From JBNKHG01 sp050290225 (lineage in GTDB: Bacteria; Pseudomonadota; Gammaproteobacteria; Pseudomonadales; Cellvibrionaceae), in NCBI GenBank assembly GCA_050290225.1, contig JBNKHG010000029.1:1-19579 (forward strand): 19,579 bases of DNA, read 5' to 3'. Every line of letters starts with the position of its first letter. Position 1 is the first letter of the stretch. The position numbers and the translations under genes were made by a program. The notes beneath the pieces were generated by a model. That model saw only the letters and a list, made by a program, of their open reading frames with translations, had not been told where the DNA came from and searched no databases. Of the stretch, positions 13,660 to 19,579 are shown piece by piece.

Positions 13660-13660
13660 C
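13654..13660 (+). other. Possible attC half-site (GCATAAC) after the SnoaL-like gene
   Basis: GCATAAC is the exact reverse complement of a GTTATGC core and contains the gene's stop codon, as in many cassettes. A hairpin follows (GCGGC-tcgacc-cGCCGC type, 13677-13692), but no matching right core occurs within the next 150 bases; a GTTGAAC at 13828 is too distant to be likely. The site looks truncated, which would mark the end of the array. Confidence 0.35.
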
Positions 13661-13836
13661 AATCGACTGGAATAAGCGGCTCGACCCGCCGCCTCCCACT
13701 CACTGTCGGCAATCAAGCAATACTGCCACGATCCAAAAAATACTGATACCTAAGTGCCATGGATCACTATCCGTCACCAAGCGATAATCACACCCTGTGT
13801 ATCGATGAATGGCTTCTGCTACAGGGGGTTGAACGC

Positions 13837-14406
13837 ATGACATTGGCAAGCTTTTTTCGGGTATTCATGGTTATCGGCACGCTGTTCCTGGTGGTTGTCT
13901 CACCCACGCGAAGCTGGGCGGCGACGGGAAAAGTCTATTTGATCGACAATAAGGCTGTGCGGCACGAGGTCGCCGACATCAGCCTGGCACCAAAAAATAG
14001 TGGGCATAGCTACCGATTGAACATGCAGTACGATCGGTTCACGGATTACTTCCTCTCCATGAAGGAGATGAAGTGCCTGGAAGGACCGGAACTGATGTGT
14101 CACTTACCCTACCCTTACCGCAATCCCCACTGGCTCTCCGATACCGAATTGCACTGGCTGGAGCATGATCTCCTGTTTATGTTCAAACAACCGTCGGAAT
14201 ACGGAGCAAACTTCTGGAACGGAATCCTGTACAGGCTGACGCCAACCGATTACGGCTACTCGGGTATCGGCATGGCGGTCGATCTGAACGAACTGGCCGC
14301 CCCACCCGATGACCTCGACACACCCGCGTTTAAGGGAATCGATCTGGAGGAGCTATCAACGAAAAATCGCTGGCTGCCACGCATGGAGATTCGCTTGGTT
14401 CCGTGA
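13837..14406 (+). CDS. Secreted hypothetical protein
   Basis: A 189-residue protein with a clear Sec signal peptide: MTLASFFRVFMVIGTLFLVV, then VSPTRSWA, with cleavage likely after the Ala at position 28. The mature part is soluble, rich in Tyr, Pro and acidic residues, with three Cys in total (CLEGPELMCH holds two of them), ends MEIRLVP, and has no repeats or known motif. I do not recognise the family. The frame is open back to 13759, but ATG 13837 has AGGGGG 8 bp upstream and places the signal peptide at the very start. Base composition returns to the GC-rich host type here. The remnant of a second gene follows immediately, so the two probably once formed an operon. Confidence 0.75.
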   Translation: MTLASFFRVFMVIGTLFLVVVSPTRSWAATGKVYLIDNKAVRHEVADISLAPKNSGHSYRLNMQYDRFTDYFLSMKEMKCLEGPELMCHLPYPYRNPHWLSDTELHWLEHDLLFMFKQPSEYGANFWNGILYRLTPTDYGYSGIGMAVDLNELAAPPDDLDTPAFKGIDLEELSTKNRWLPRMEIRLVP

Positions 14407-14772
14407 AGTAAAGCGGTGGCTGATCGAGGACTATGGTTCGATTGACACCGCCGGTGCCGATGCCGTGCTGGATCTAGCCATCGAAAGCATCGGCTACGCC
14501 ACTGAGCACCCCTGCTCTCTACCTACCGGCGTCCCGCGTCGCAGGTCCAGGGGGCACTGGTGGATAGCCGGTCAGGCGAGAGGGTCTACGTGGAAAAATT
14601 CATGTGCGGTTATCACAACCCCTTCATGTCCGGCACCGATATCAATGCGCCAAAGGTGTACCGTTTCAAGAACAAAGAAGAACTGTTCGTCGACGGCGAC
14701 AAGCTGGTATCGGGTATCCGCGACAGCGTGGAAGCCGTGGTGGAAAAAATCAGCGCCAACCTCGATAAATAA
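14402..14772 (+). pseudogene. Remnant of a periplasmic/lipoprotein-like gene, 5' truncated and frameshifted
   Basis: One frame reads REVKRWLIEDYGSIDTAGAD, then AVLDLAIESIGYATEHP (from 14402 to about 14512). Another continues LLSTYRRPASQVQGALVDSR, then SGERVYVEKFMCGYHNPFMS and on to ISANLDK (stop 14770-14772). Adding one base to the CCCC run at 14509-14512 joins them as one frame. The 5' end with any signal peptide is missing; the frame only opens next to the stop of the preceding gene. The style (VDSRSGERVYVEKF, FVDGDKLVSGIRDSVEAV) is that of small envelope lipoproteins, but no family was identified. The last 70 residues could start from GTG 14560 but without a ribosome site. Confidence 0.6.
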
Positions 14773-14791
14773 CCTTGCGGCGGATAGCCCA

Positions 14792-14833
14792 GGGGCGGCC
14801 CCGGTCATGCGAGGAATGACCGATGGCCGCCCC
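14792..14833. terminator. Strong hairpin between converging genes
   Basis: GGGGCGGCC (14792-14800) pairs fully with GGCCGCCCC (14825-14833), and inside CGGTCAT pairs with ATGACCG, around a 7-base loop. It lies 20 bp after the remnant's stop and 56 bp from the end of the TonB receptor gene. There is no T tract, so it may act as a bidirectional terminator or be an intergenic repeat. Confidence 0.55.
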
Positions 14834-14888
14834 GAGCGACGGTATTGTCTCAAGTGACGCCGGCAAATACCCGCATCCGTAGCCCGGG

Positions 14889-17006
14889 CTAATTAAACCG
14901 CACCGCGATACCCGCAAACAGATTCCGTTCGGGTGCCGGTTCGAAGAAACGGTTATTGGACTCGTTCACCCGTACACTGCCGATATACTGCTTGTCAAAG
15001 ATATTGTTGATCCCCAGGAATGTGGTGACCTCGGTATCACCGTAATAGCGGCTGTACCCAAGCCGCAGGTTCGATACGCCGTAGCTGCTCGCGCTGTCGG
15101 AGTTGGCGTTATCCACAAACACCCTGTCCACGTACTGGGTATCCCAGATGGTGTAAAAACCGGATGGGGCATAATAGGCCAGTTCGGCAAAGGCGGAATG
15201 CTCGGGTATACCCGGTATCCTTTTGCCCGCGAATGAGGTCCCGAATCTGTCCGTGAAGCGACTGAACTCAAAGTTTGAATAGGTGTAGGCGAACGACAGA
15301 TTCAGACCCGGCATTGGCTGCAGCTTAAGACTTGCCTCCAATCCATGGCGCAGCGTCTCACCGGCGTTGGTATAGTAATCCGATCCGGCCGGATTCTGCC
15401 CTGCCAGGATCAATTCGTTTTCTGTCTCGATGCGGAACAGCGCCAGCTCGTAGTCACTTCGTGGAGTCAGCGCACCCTTGATGCCAATCTCGTAGTTGAC
15501 CGCGGTCTGTGCTTTGAGATCCGGATTGAAACCACCCGCCGCGGTGGGATTGGCAAACTCACGGCTGCTCGGCGTCTCAAACGAGGTACCGAGGTTGCCG
15601 TACAGGTTGAGTGCGTCGCCGAGACTCCACAACAAGCCGATTCGCGGGCTGATTTCACTGAACGTGATCTTGCCTGAATCATCGCTGCCATCCACGAAAT
15701 AGCGGTCACTGAAATCGAACGACACCACGTCATAGCGAGCCCCCAGAGTCAGCTCCAGCGAATCACTGAGGGCCAGCTCATCCTGCATGTAGAGCCCCCA
15801 GCTGAAGACATCCTCTTCCTGGTCCAGTGACTTGGGGCCGATCACATCGCTGTTGACAATATTGGTGTAGTTAACCCGTTCATCCATCTGGCTGTCGAGA
15901 TCCAGCCCCACGGTAAAACGATTATTCATTCCGGAGAGCGCGCCCGTGTAACTGTACTGGCCGCCGCCACCAACGTAAAAGCGTTGCAGGTCGACAATGC
16001 CGCCCGAAGGCACCAGCGGCCCGCCAAAATAACCGAACGGGAGCTTCGCATAAAAATCGCGAAGCACGTAGTAATTGCGAAGCGAGAACTCGTGCCGATC
16101 ACCGATGGACTTGTTATAGAGCAGCCCCAGTTGCTGCTGCTTGACAGACTCCCCGGCATCGAAGCGCAGATTGTTTCGCTGCGCGGCACTGGGCGTGGAG
16201 ATATCCACATTGAAGGCGTTACCGGATCTGACCAGTCCACCCGGATCATCCGCCTCCGGTGAGTCGACCGCGTTGAAGGTGAGGGTCACATCGGCGCTCG
16301 GATCGATGTCGTAGCGAAACTTGCTGTTCAGCAGTACGTTTTCGGTCTTGCTGTGGTCCCGGTAGCCATCCAGTTCCAACCGGGAGAGATTCACCAGGTA
16401 GTTGAGCCGGTCCGCCTGCCCCCCGGCCTTGATCTGATGCTTGCGAAAGTTGTAGGAACCGAAGCTGGTGCGTGCCTCGATGAAAGGCTGATTCTCGGGA
16501 CCATCCTCGGTATACATGTTGATCACACCGCCGGAAGCGGTACCGTAGAGTGAGGAGGCGGGACCGCGAACCACCTCCATTCGATCCAGGGAACCGATAT
16601 CAATACTGTCCACCCCACCTTGTCCATCAGGCAGCGTGGCGGGAATCCCGTCCACGTAGAGTTTTATGCCGCGAATACCGAAAGACGACCTGGAGCCGAA
16701 ACCACGAATGGAGATGCGCAGGTCCTGCGCGAAGTTGTAGCGGTTCTGCATGAACAACCCCGGGATCCTGACCAGGGATTCGTCAATACCCAGTTGCTGC
16801 CTGCCAAACTGGATGTCCTCGCTGTCCACGTAGCCGACGGAGGCCGGTACCTCGTAAAGCGACTTGTCCACGCGCGTCGCCTGGACCGTGATATCTTTTA
16901 GAAGATCGGCGCCCTGTGTCGGCGCCGAAACAGCGGTACCGGCCAGCAGTAAGGCCAGGGATACCCGGGGCACACTGCTCACGTTCAGTATTATGCTTCG
17001 CAACAC
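14889..17006 (-). CDS. TonB-dependent outer-membrane receptor
   Basis: A 705-residue receptor for an iron complex or other scarce substrate, using energy from TonB-ExbBD. A signal peptide (SLALLLAGTAVSAPTQGA, ends near residue 33) precedes a TonB-box-like stretch (KDITVQATR, about 37-45). The plug domain (about 50-165) shows LVRIPGLFMQN, ISIRGFG, IRGIKLYVDGIPATLPDGQG and MEVVRGPASSLYGTASGGVI. The remainder is a beta barrel with many aromatic-ended strands, ending AGIAVRFN in the usual C-terminal position. The start is GTG 17006 or TTG 17003; GGAGGAAG sits 4 bp before the GTG and 7 bp before the TTG, so the TTG is spaced better. The substrate is unclear. No ABC transporter or regulator is directly beside it. 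An AT-rich dyad lies upstream at 17072. Confidence 0.93.
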   Translation of the reverse strand: MLRSIILNVSSVPRVSLALLLAGTAVSAPTQGADLLKDITVQATRVDKSLYEVPASVGYVDSEDIQFGRQQLGIDESLVRIPGLFMQNRYNFAQDLRISIRGFGSRSSFGIRGIKLYVDGIPATLPDGQGGVDSIDIGSLDRMEVVRGPASSLYGTASGGVINMYTEDGPENQPFIEARTSFGSYNFRKHQIKAGGQADRLNYLVNLSRLELDGYRDHSKTENVLLNSKFRYDIDPSADVTLTFNAVDSPEADDPGGLVRSGNAFNVDISTPSAAQRNNLRFDAGESVKQQQLGLLYNKSIGDRHEFSLRNYYVLRDFYAKLPFGYFGGPLVPSGGIVDLQRFYVGGGGQYSYTGALSGMNNRFTVGLDLDSQMDERVNYTNIVNSDVIGPKSLDQEEDVFSWGLYMQDELALSDSLELTLGARYDVVSFDFSDRYFVDGSDDSGKITFSEISPRIGLLWSLGDALNLYGNLGTSFETPSSREFANPTAAGGFNPDLKAQTAVNYEIGIKGALTPRSDYELALFRIETENELILAGQNPAGSDYYTNAGETLRHGLEASLKLQPMPGLNLSFAYTYSNFEFSRFTDRFGTSFAGKRIPGIPEHSAFAELAYYAPSGFYTIWDTQYVDRVFVDNANSDSASSYGVSNLRLGYSRYYGDTEVTTFLGINNIFDKQYIGSVRVNESNNRFFEPAPERNLFAGIAVRFN

Positions 17007-17335
17007 CCTTCCTCCGTTAAATCAAATGCCGCCATCACCGCCGACAGCCGGGACAGCCGATTACGACGCCTAATAACATATTTTTTATATGGTTATATTG
17101 CGCCCGGTGAACATTAAGCGCGGTACAAGGCGTGGCTCAATTCAACAAAAGTATAAGAAGTCCCTATAACCGGTGGTTTTCGACACGATCCGACCCTGCC
17201 ATCATGGGCAATATCAGCCCGTTCCGGTCAATCGTTCACCGACAATTCCCTGTCGATTCGCTTCGACCAATGTTTTAGGGACTGATCAAATAGCGTGTTG
17301 CGGTACCCATGCTATGGGCGAGAAAAAAGCGCGCC
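17007..17335. other. 329-bp gap between TonB receptor and histidine kinase
   Basis: No gene is supported; open frames on the plus strand here are shadows or non-coding. It holds the AT-rich dyad (17072-17099) and, near the kinase end, a short hairpin CCCAT-GCT-ATGGG (17306-17318) with a T6 run on the minus strand just before it, a weak terminator candidate for the kinase. The promoter of the receptor must lie in this gap. Confidence 0.5.
17072..17099 (-). promoter_or_regulatory. AT-rich dyad upstream of the TonB receptor
   Basis: ATAAC-ATAT and ATATG-GTTAT form an imperfect inverted repeat about 66 bp upstream of the receptor start. It also resembles an AT-rich promoter region. It does not fit the usual Fur box, so iron control is not shown. 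Confidence 0.4.
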
Positions 17336-18646
17336 CTATGGCAAGGCGGGCAACCGAACAACGAAGGTGCTGCCTTCATTGGGACGGGATTCCACATGCA
17401 ATTCACCGCCATGCTTATCTTTTATAATGTGGTAGGCAATCGCCAATCCCTGCCCGGAACCGTGGCCCACCGGCTTGGTGGTAAAAAAGGGATCAAATAT
17501 TTTGGACAGTATTTCCGGGGGCATACCGCAACCCGTGTCCTTCACAATTATTTCTGCCCACTTGTCTTCGGCGATACGGGCCTGAATTTGAATTCGTCCT
17601 CGCACGGCCTTTTCTCCCAGTTGGGTATCCTCAATAGCATCTGCAGCGTTTGTTATGAGATTGAGCACCACTTGTCCGAGTTCATCTTTCAATCCATTTA
17701 CGAAGACCGATGTATCAGGCGTTTCAATAGTCAAATCAGCAACATGTTTCCATGCATGGCAAGAAACTTCCGCAGCAGTATGAATCAACTTTCCGACATC
17801 TACCGGCTCCAATATATTTCCACTGGGTTGGGAAAAATCTTTCATTGCTATAACGATTCTTGAAATACGCTTGATACCCTCCTGCAATGTTTCAAAAGAC
17901 TGTGGAATTTCTGTTTTCAGGTAATCCAGCTCGAGGTCTTCAGCAATAGCATTGAAGTTATTTTTTATGTCGCTAAGAAGAGTTTCTTCGCTGGCGGACT
18001 GGATAATGTTTAGAAACATCTGCATACCTGCAAGCAGCTCATCCATCGATGTGTGAAGAAATGTGACGTTATCATTCACAAATTGAATCGGTGTATTGAT
18101 TTCGTGCGCAATTCCGGCTGCCAGCTGGCCGATGGATGCCATTTTTTCTTGCTGCAACAGTTTAGCATGAGCTAATTTAAGTTCTCGGTAGGAGGCCTCA
18201 AGTTCATGGGTACGTTCCTTAATTCTAGATTCCAGTTGATCATTCAGACAACGCAGTTCCTCCTCCGCCCTTTTGGTTTCGGTGATATCGATCAATGTCC
18301 CAATAACGCCTGCCCGATCGTTGAACTGCACACGGCGACCGTGTACTTCCACATGGATAATTGATTTATTCTTGCGCAAACCTCGAAATGTATAGCGGAT
18401 GGCATTTTCATCCCCTTCAATACGACGCCGAATATTTTCCTGAACAAGAGGACGATCTTCCGGATAAATCAACTCGGTCATCTGGAGGTCGTTCAGTACT
18501 TCTTCCACCTGGTAGCCGAACAGGTCGGCAAATGCCTGGTTGACGTATTTAAATTTACCGTCCTGAATCAGGTACATTCCAGCCAGGGAGGATTCAGCCA
18601 GTAATTGAAAACGCTCCTGGCTTTCATAGAATTCTTCTTTTGTCAT
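17336..18646 (-). CDS. Soluble PAS-domain sensor histidine kinase
   Basis: A 436-residue kinase with no membrane helix, so a cytoplasmic sensor. A PAS domain covers about residues 10-125 (LLAESSLAGMYLIQDGKFKY, VNQAFADLFGYQVEEVLNDL, then GVIGTLIDITETKRAEEELR). A coiled coil follows (126-165). The H box is QLAAGIAHEINTPIQFV with H181. The ATPase part has the N box (ELGQVVLNLITNAADAI), G1 (VKDTGCGMPPEI), F (FDPFFTTKP) and G2 (GSGQGLAIAY). This is a complete kinase core of the HisKA-lacking-HTPIQF type, often with NtrB-like partners. No response regulator is visible next to it, so its partner is elsewhere. ATG 18646 has only a weak ribosome site (GAGACG). Confidence 0.93.
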   Translation of the reverse strand: MTKEEFYESQERFQLLAESSLAGMYLIQDGKFKYVNQAFADLFGYQVEEVLNDLQMTELIYPEDRPLVQENIRRRIEGDENAIRYTFRGLRKNKSIIHVEVHGRRVQFNDRAGVIGTLIDITETKRAEEELRCLNDQLESRIKERTHELEASYRELKLAHAKLLQQEKMASIGQLAAGIAHEINTPIQFVNDNVTFLHTSMDELLAGMQMFLNIIQSASEETLLSDIKNNFNAIAEDLELDYLKTEIPQSFETLQEGIKRISRIVIAMKDFSQPSGNILEPVDVGKLIHTAAEVSCHAWKHVADLTIETPDTSVFVNGLKDELGQVVLNLITNAADAIEDTQLGEKAVRGRIQIQARIAEDKWAEIIVKDTGCGMPPEILSKIFDPFFTTKPVGHGSGQGLAIAYHIIKDKHGGELHVESRPNEGSTFVVRLPALP

Positions 18647-18960
18647 TTTTCACGTCTCTGATGTCAGGCGCTGCTATCACAGTATCTGCAGCCTATTGAA
18701 GACCGTCCCTTCCACCGTTTGGCGTGTATCCATGGACATCCACCTACGTTTTACCTTCAATTATATCGGTTTCGTATTACTTCATATAGCACCGGGACGG
18801 CCAGCCGGCCTTGACCCTCGCCCTGAGGGGAACCTGATTAGCCAAATGCGACACATCCGGTACTAACGCGTTAGATTATTTTTCTATTCCGGGTGGAGTT
18901 CAAGCGTGCCGCCCTGGCAGGCGTCGATCCGGACCCGCGGGAGGGGCCGGGAAAAACAGC
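18647..18960. other. 314-bp gap upstream of the histidine kinase
   Basis: No gene is supported. It contains the 12-bp palindrome CTAACGCGTTAG (18863-18874) followed on the plus strand by a T-rich stretch, and a 5-bp hairpin CCCTC-gccct-GAGGG (18815-18829). On the minus strand this gap holds the kinase promoter and the end of the permease operon; no clear promoter was found. Confidence 0.5.
18863..18874. promoter_or_regulatory. Perfect 12-bp palindrome CTAACGCGTTAG
   Basis: The sequence is its own reverse complement, lies 87 bp after the permease stop (minus strand) and over 200 bp upstream of the kinase start. It may be a regulator site or a small terminator; nothing distinguishes these. Confidence 0.25.
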
Positions 18961-19579
18961 TTACTGCTTGAGACGATACCCCGTCTTGAACATCCACCAC
19001 ACGATGCCGGAGCAGATCCCCAGAAACAGCAGGATGACGCCCAGGCTGATGCCGACATTGACATCTGAGACTTCAAAAAAGCTCCAGCGAAAACCACTCA
19101 CCAGATAGAGCACCGGGTTGAACAGCGTAACGGTCTGCCATAGGGGCGGTAGCATACTGACCGAGTAAAAGGTGCCGCCGAGAAACACCAGCGGTGTGAT
19201 GATCAACAGGGGTACCACCTGTAGCTTTTCAAAGTTGTTGGCCCACAGACCGATAATAAAACCCAGCAGGCTGAATGAGACGCATGTCAGAACAAAAAAC
19301 AGGACCATCCAGATCGGATGATCGATACGTAATTCGACAAAGAAACTGGCGGTAATCAGAATAATCGTACCGATGATGAGAGACTTGGTCGCGGCGGCCC
19401 CCACATAGCCCAGCAGAATTTCGAAGAAAGAGATCGGCGCCGACATCACTTCGTAAACTGTACCGGTGAATTTTGGGAAAAAGATACCGAACGAAGCATT
19501 CGAAACACTCTGCGTCAGTATCGATAGCATCATCAGACCCGGCACAATAAACAATCCATAGCTTACGTCGTCAACCGAC
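18961..19579 (-). CDS. ABC-2 type transporter permease (YadH/NodJ-like), N-terminus beyond the window
   Basis: The frame is open to the window end, giving 205 residues of a permease that is usually about 255-260 long, so about 50 N-terminal residues are missing. Visible are SVDDVSYGLFIVPGLMMLSI, the segment SNASFGIFFPKFTGTVYEVM with SAPISFFEILLGY typical of YadH/NodJ permeases, and about five further membrane helices, ending MFKTGYRLKQ. It forms the membrane channel of an exporter; the ATPase partner (YadG/NodI-like) probably lies just outside the window. A TTG at 19554 is not the true start. Substrate unknown. Confidence 0.88.
   Translation of the reverse strand, partial: SVDDVSYGLFIVPGLMMLSILTQSVSNASFGIFFPKFTGTVYEVMSAPISFFEILLGYVGAAATKSLIIGTIILITASFFVELRIDHPIWMVLFFVLTCVSFSLLGFIIGLWANNFEKLQVVPLLIITPLVFLGGTFYSVSMLPPLWQTVTLFNPVLYLVSGFRWSFFEVSDVNVGISLGVILLFLGICSGIVWWMFKTGYRLKQ

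Larger units (their letters stand above)
12177..13660 (+). mobile_element. Putative integron gene-cassette cluster lacking an integrase (CALIN-like)
   Basis: Three short, AT-rich, same-strand genes are separated by compact palindromic gaps. GTTATGT core sites occur just before gene 1 (12177) and before gene 3 (13244), each followed by a similar GTTATGTrTAAArGrg stretch. attC-like palindromes follow genes 1 (12526-12594) and 2 (13186-13250), and a half-site overlaps the stop of gene 3 (13654-13660). Cassettes would run 12178-12588, 12589-13244 and 13245 onward. Small hypothetical proteins and a SnoaL-like protein are typical cassette cargo. No integrase or attI lies in the window, so the array is either part of a larger integron or isolated. 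The call rests on manual folding of the sites. Confidence 0.5.

Noticed and set aside
13828..13834. GTTGAAC as the right core of a third attC site
   Set aside because: It fits the core pattern but is over 170 bp from the left half-site, with no inner pairing, and overlaps the ribosome site region of the next gene.
433..18788. 14-bp match ctatatgaagtaat near 433 and, inverted, near 18775
   Set aside because: About one such match is expected by chance in a window of this size, and nothing else links the two places.
1..19579. CRISPR arrays, tRNA or rRNA genes
   Set aside because: No regularly spaced repeats, cloverleaf or rRNA signature was seen in reading both strands.

Overview
The window looks like a chromosomal segment of a gammaproteobacterium, probably an environmental one. 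The evidence is indirect: a TonB-dependent outer-membrane receptor and other Gram-negative gene families, moderately GC-rich host genes, RAYT-type transposases and a short recurrent GGGGACAGAC-like motif of the kind scattered through gammaproteobacterial genomes. No rRNA, tRNA or species marker is present, so the assignment is tentative.

Layout. (1) 1-5321 is a mobile-element graveyard: the tail of one RAYT (Y1/HUH transposase), a fragment of a second, an AT-rich gene for a four-CxxC protein with a HEPN-like R-x4-H motif, a SnoaL-like gene remnant, and a third RAYT split by a complete IS21-family element (2887-5031, istA-istB). The IS has a 4-bp target duplication; removing the IS and one copy restores the RAYT frame exactly. 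(2) 5439-6533 is a divergent pair, a small membrane protein and a TetR regulator, with two near-identical palindromic operators between them. (3) 6741-9928 is a LysR regulator facing a three-gene operon (SAM methyltransferase, DUF4242 protein, nitrilase), with a perfect palindrome in the divergent promoter. (4) 10291-12011 is a two-gene unit: a protein with a caspase-like His/Cys dyad and a disordered acidic tail, followed 5 bp later by a TPR protein with two C-terminal membrane helices. (5) 12177-13660 is AT-rich and built like integron cassettes: three small genes on one strand separated by attC-like imperfect palindromes, with no integrase in view. (6) 13837-14772 holds a secreted hypothetical protein and a broken second gene. 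(7) 14889-19579, all on the minus strand, holds a TonB-dependent receptor, a soluble PAS histidine kinase and an ABC-2 permease cut by the window end.

How the parts work together. The LysR-nitrilase block is an ordinary regulated catabolic or detoxification operon. The TetR pair is a self-contained, probably autoregulated module. The protease/TPR pair is the best candidate for an undescribed system: a soluble caspase-like enzyme coupled to a membrane-anchored TPR partner. The zinc-ribbon/HEPN-like gene among transposase debris is a second candidate, possibly a defence gene. The cassette-like array is a third point of interest because it appears to be a cluster of attC sites without an integrase. 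Several genes are broken: two RAYTs, the SnoaL remnant, a tyrosine phosphatase and the gene at 14402. Two of these breaks lie in homopolymer runs, so sequencing error should be excluded.
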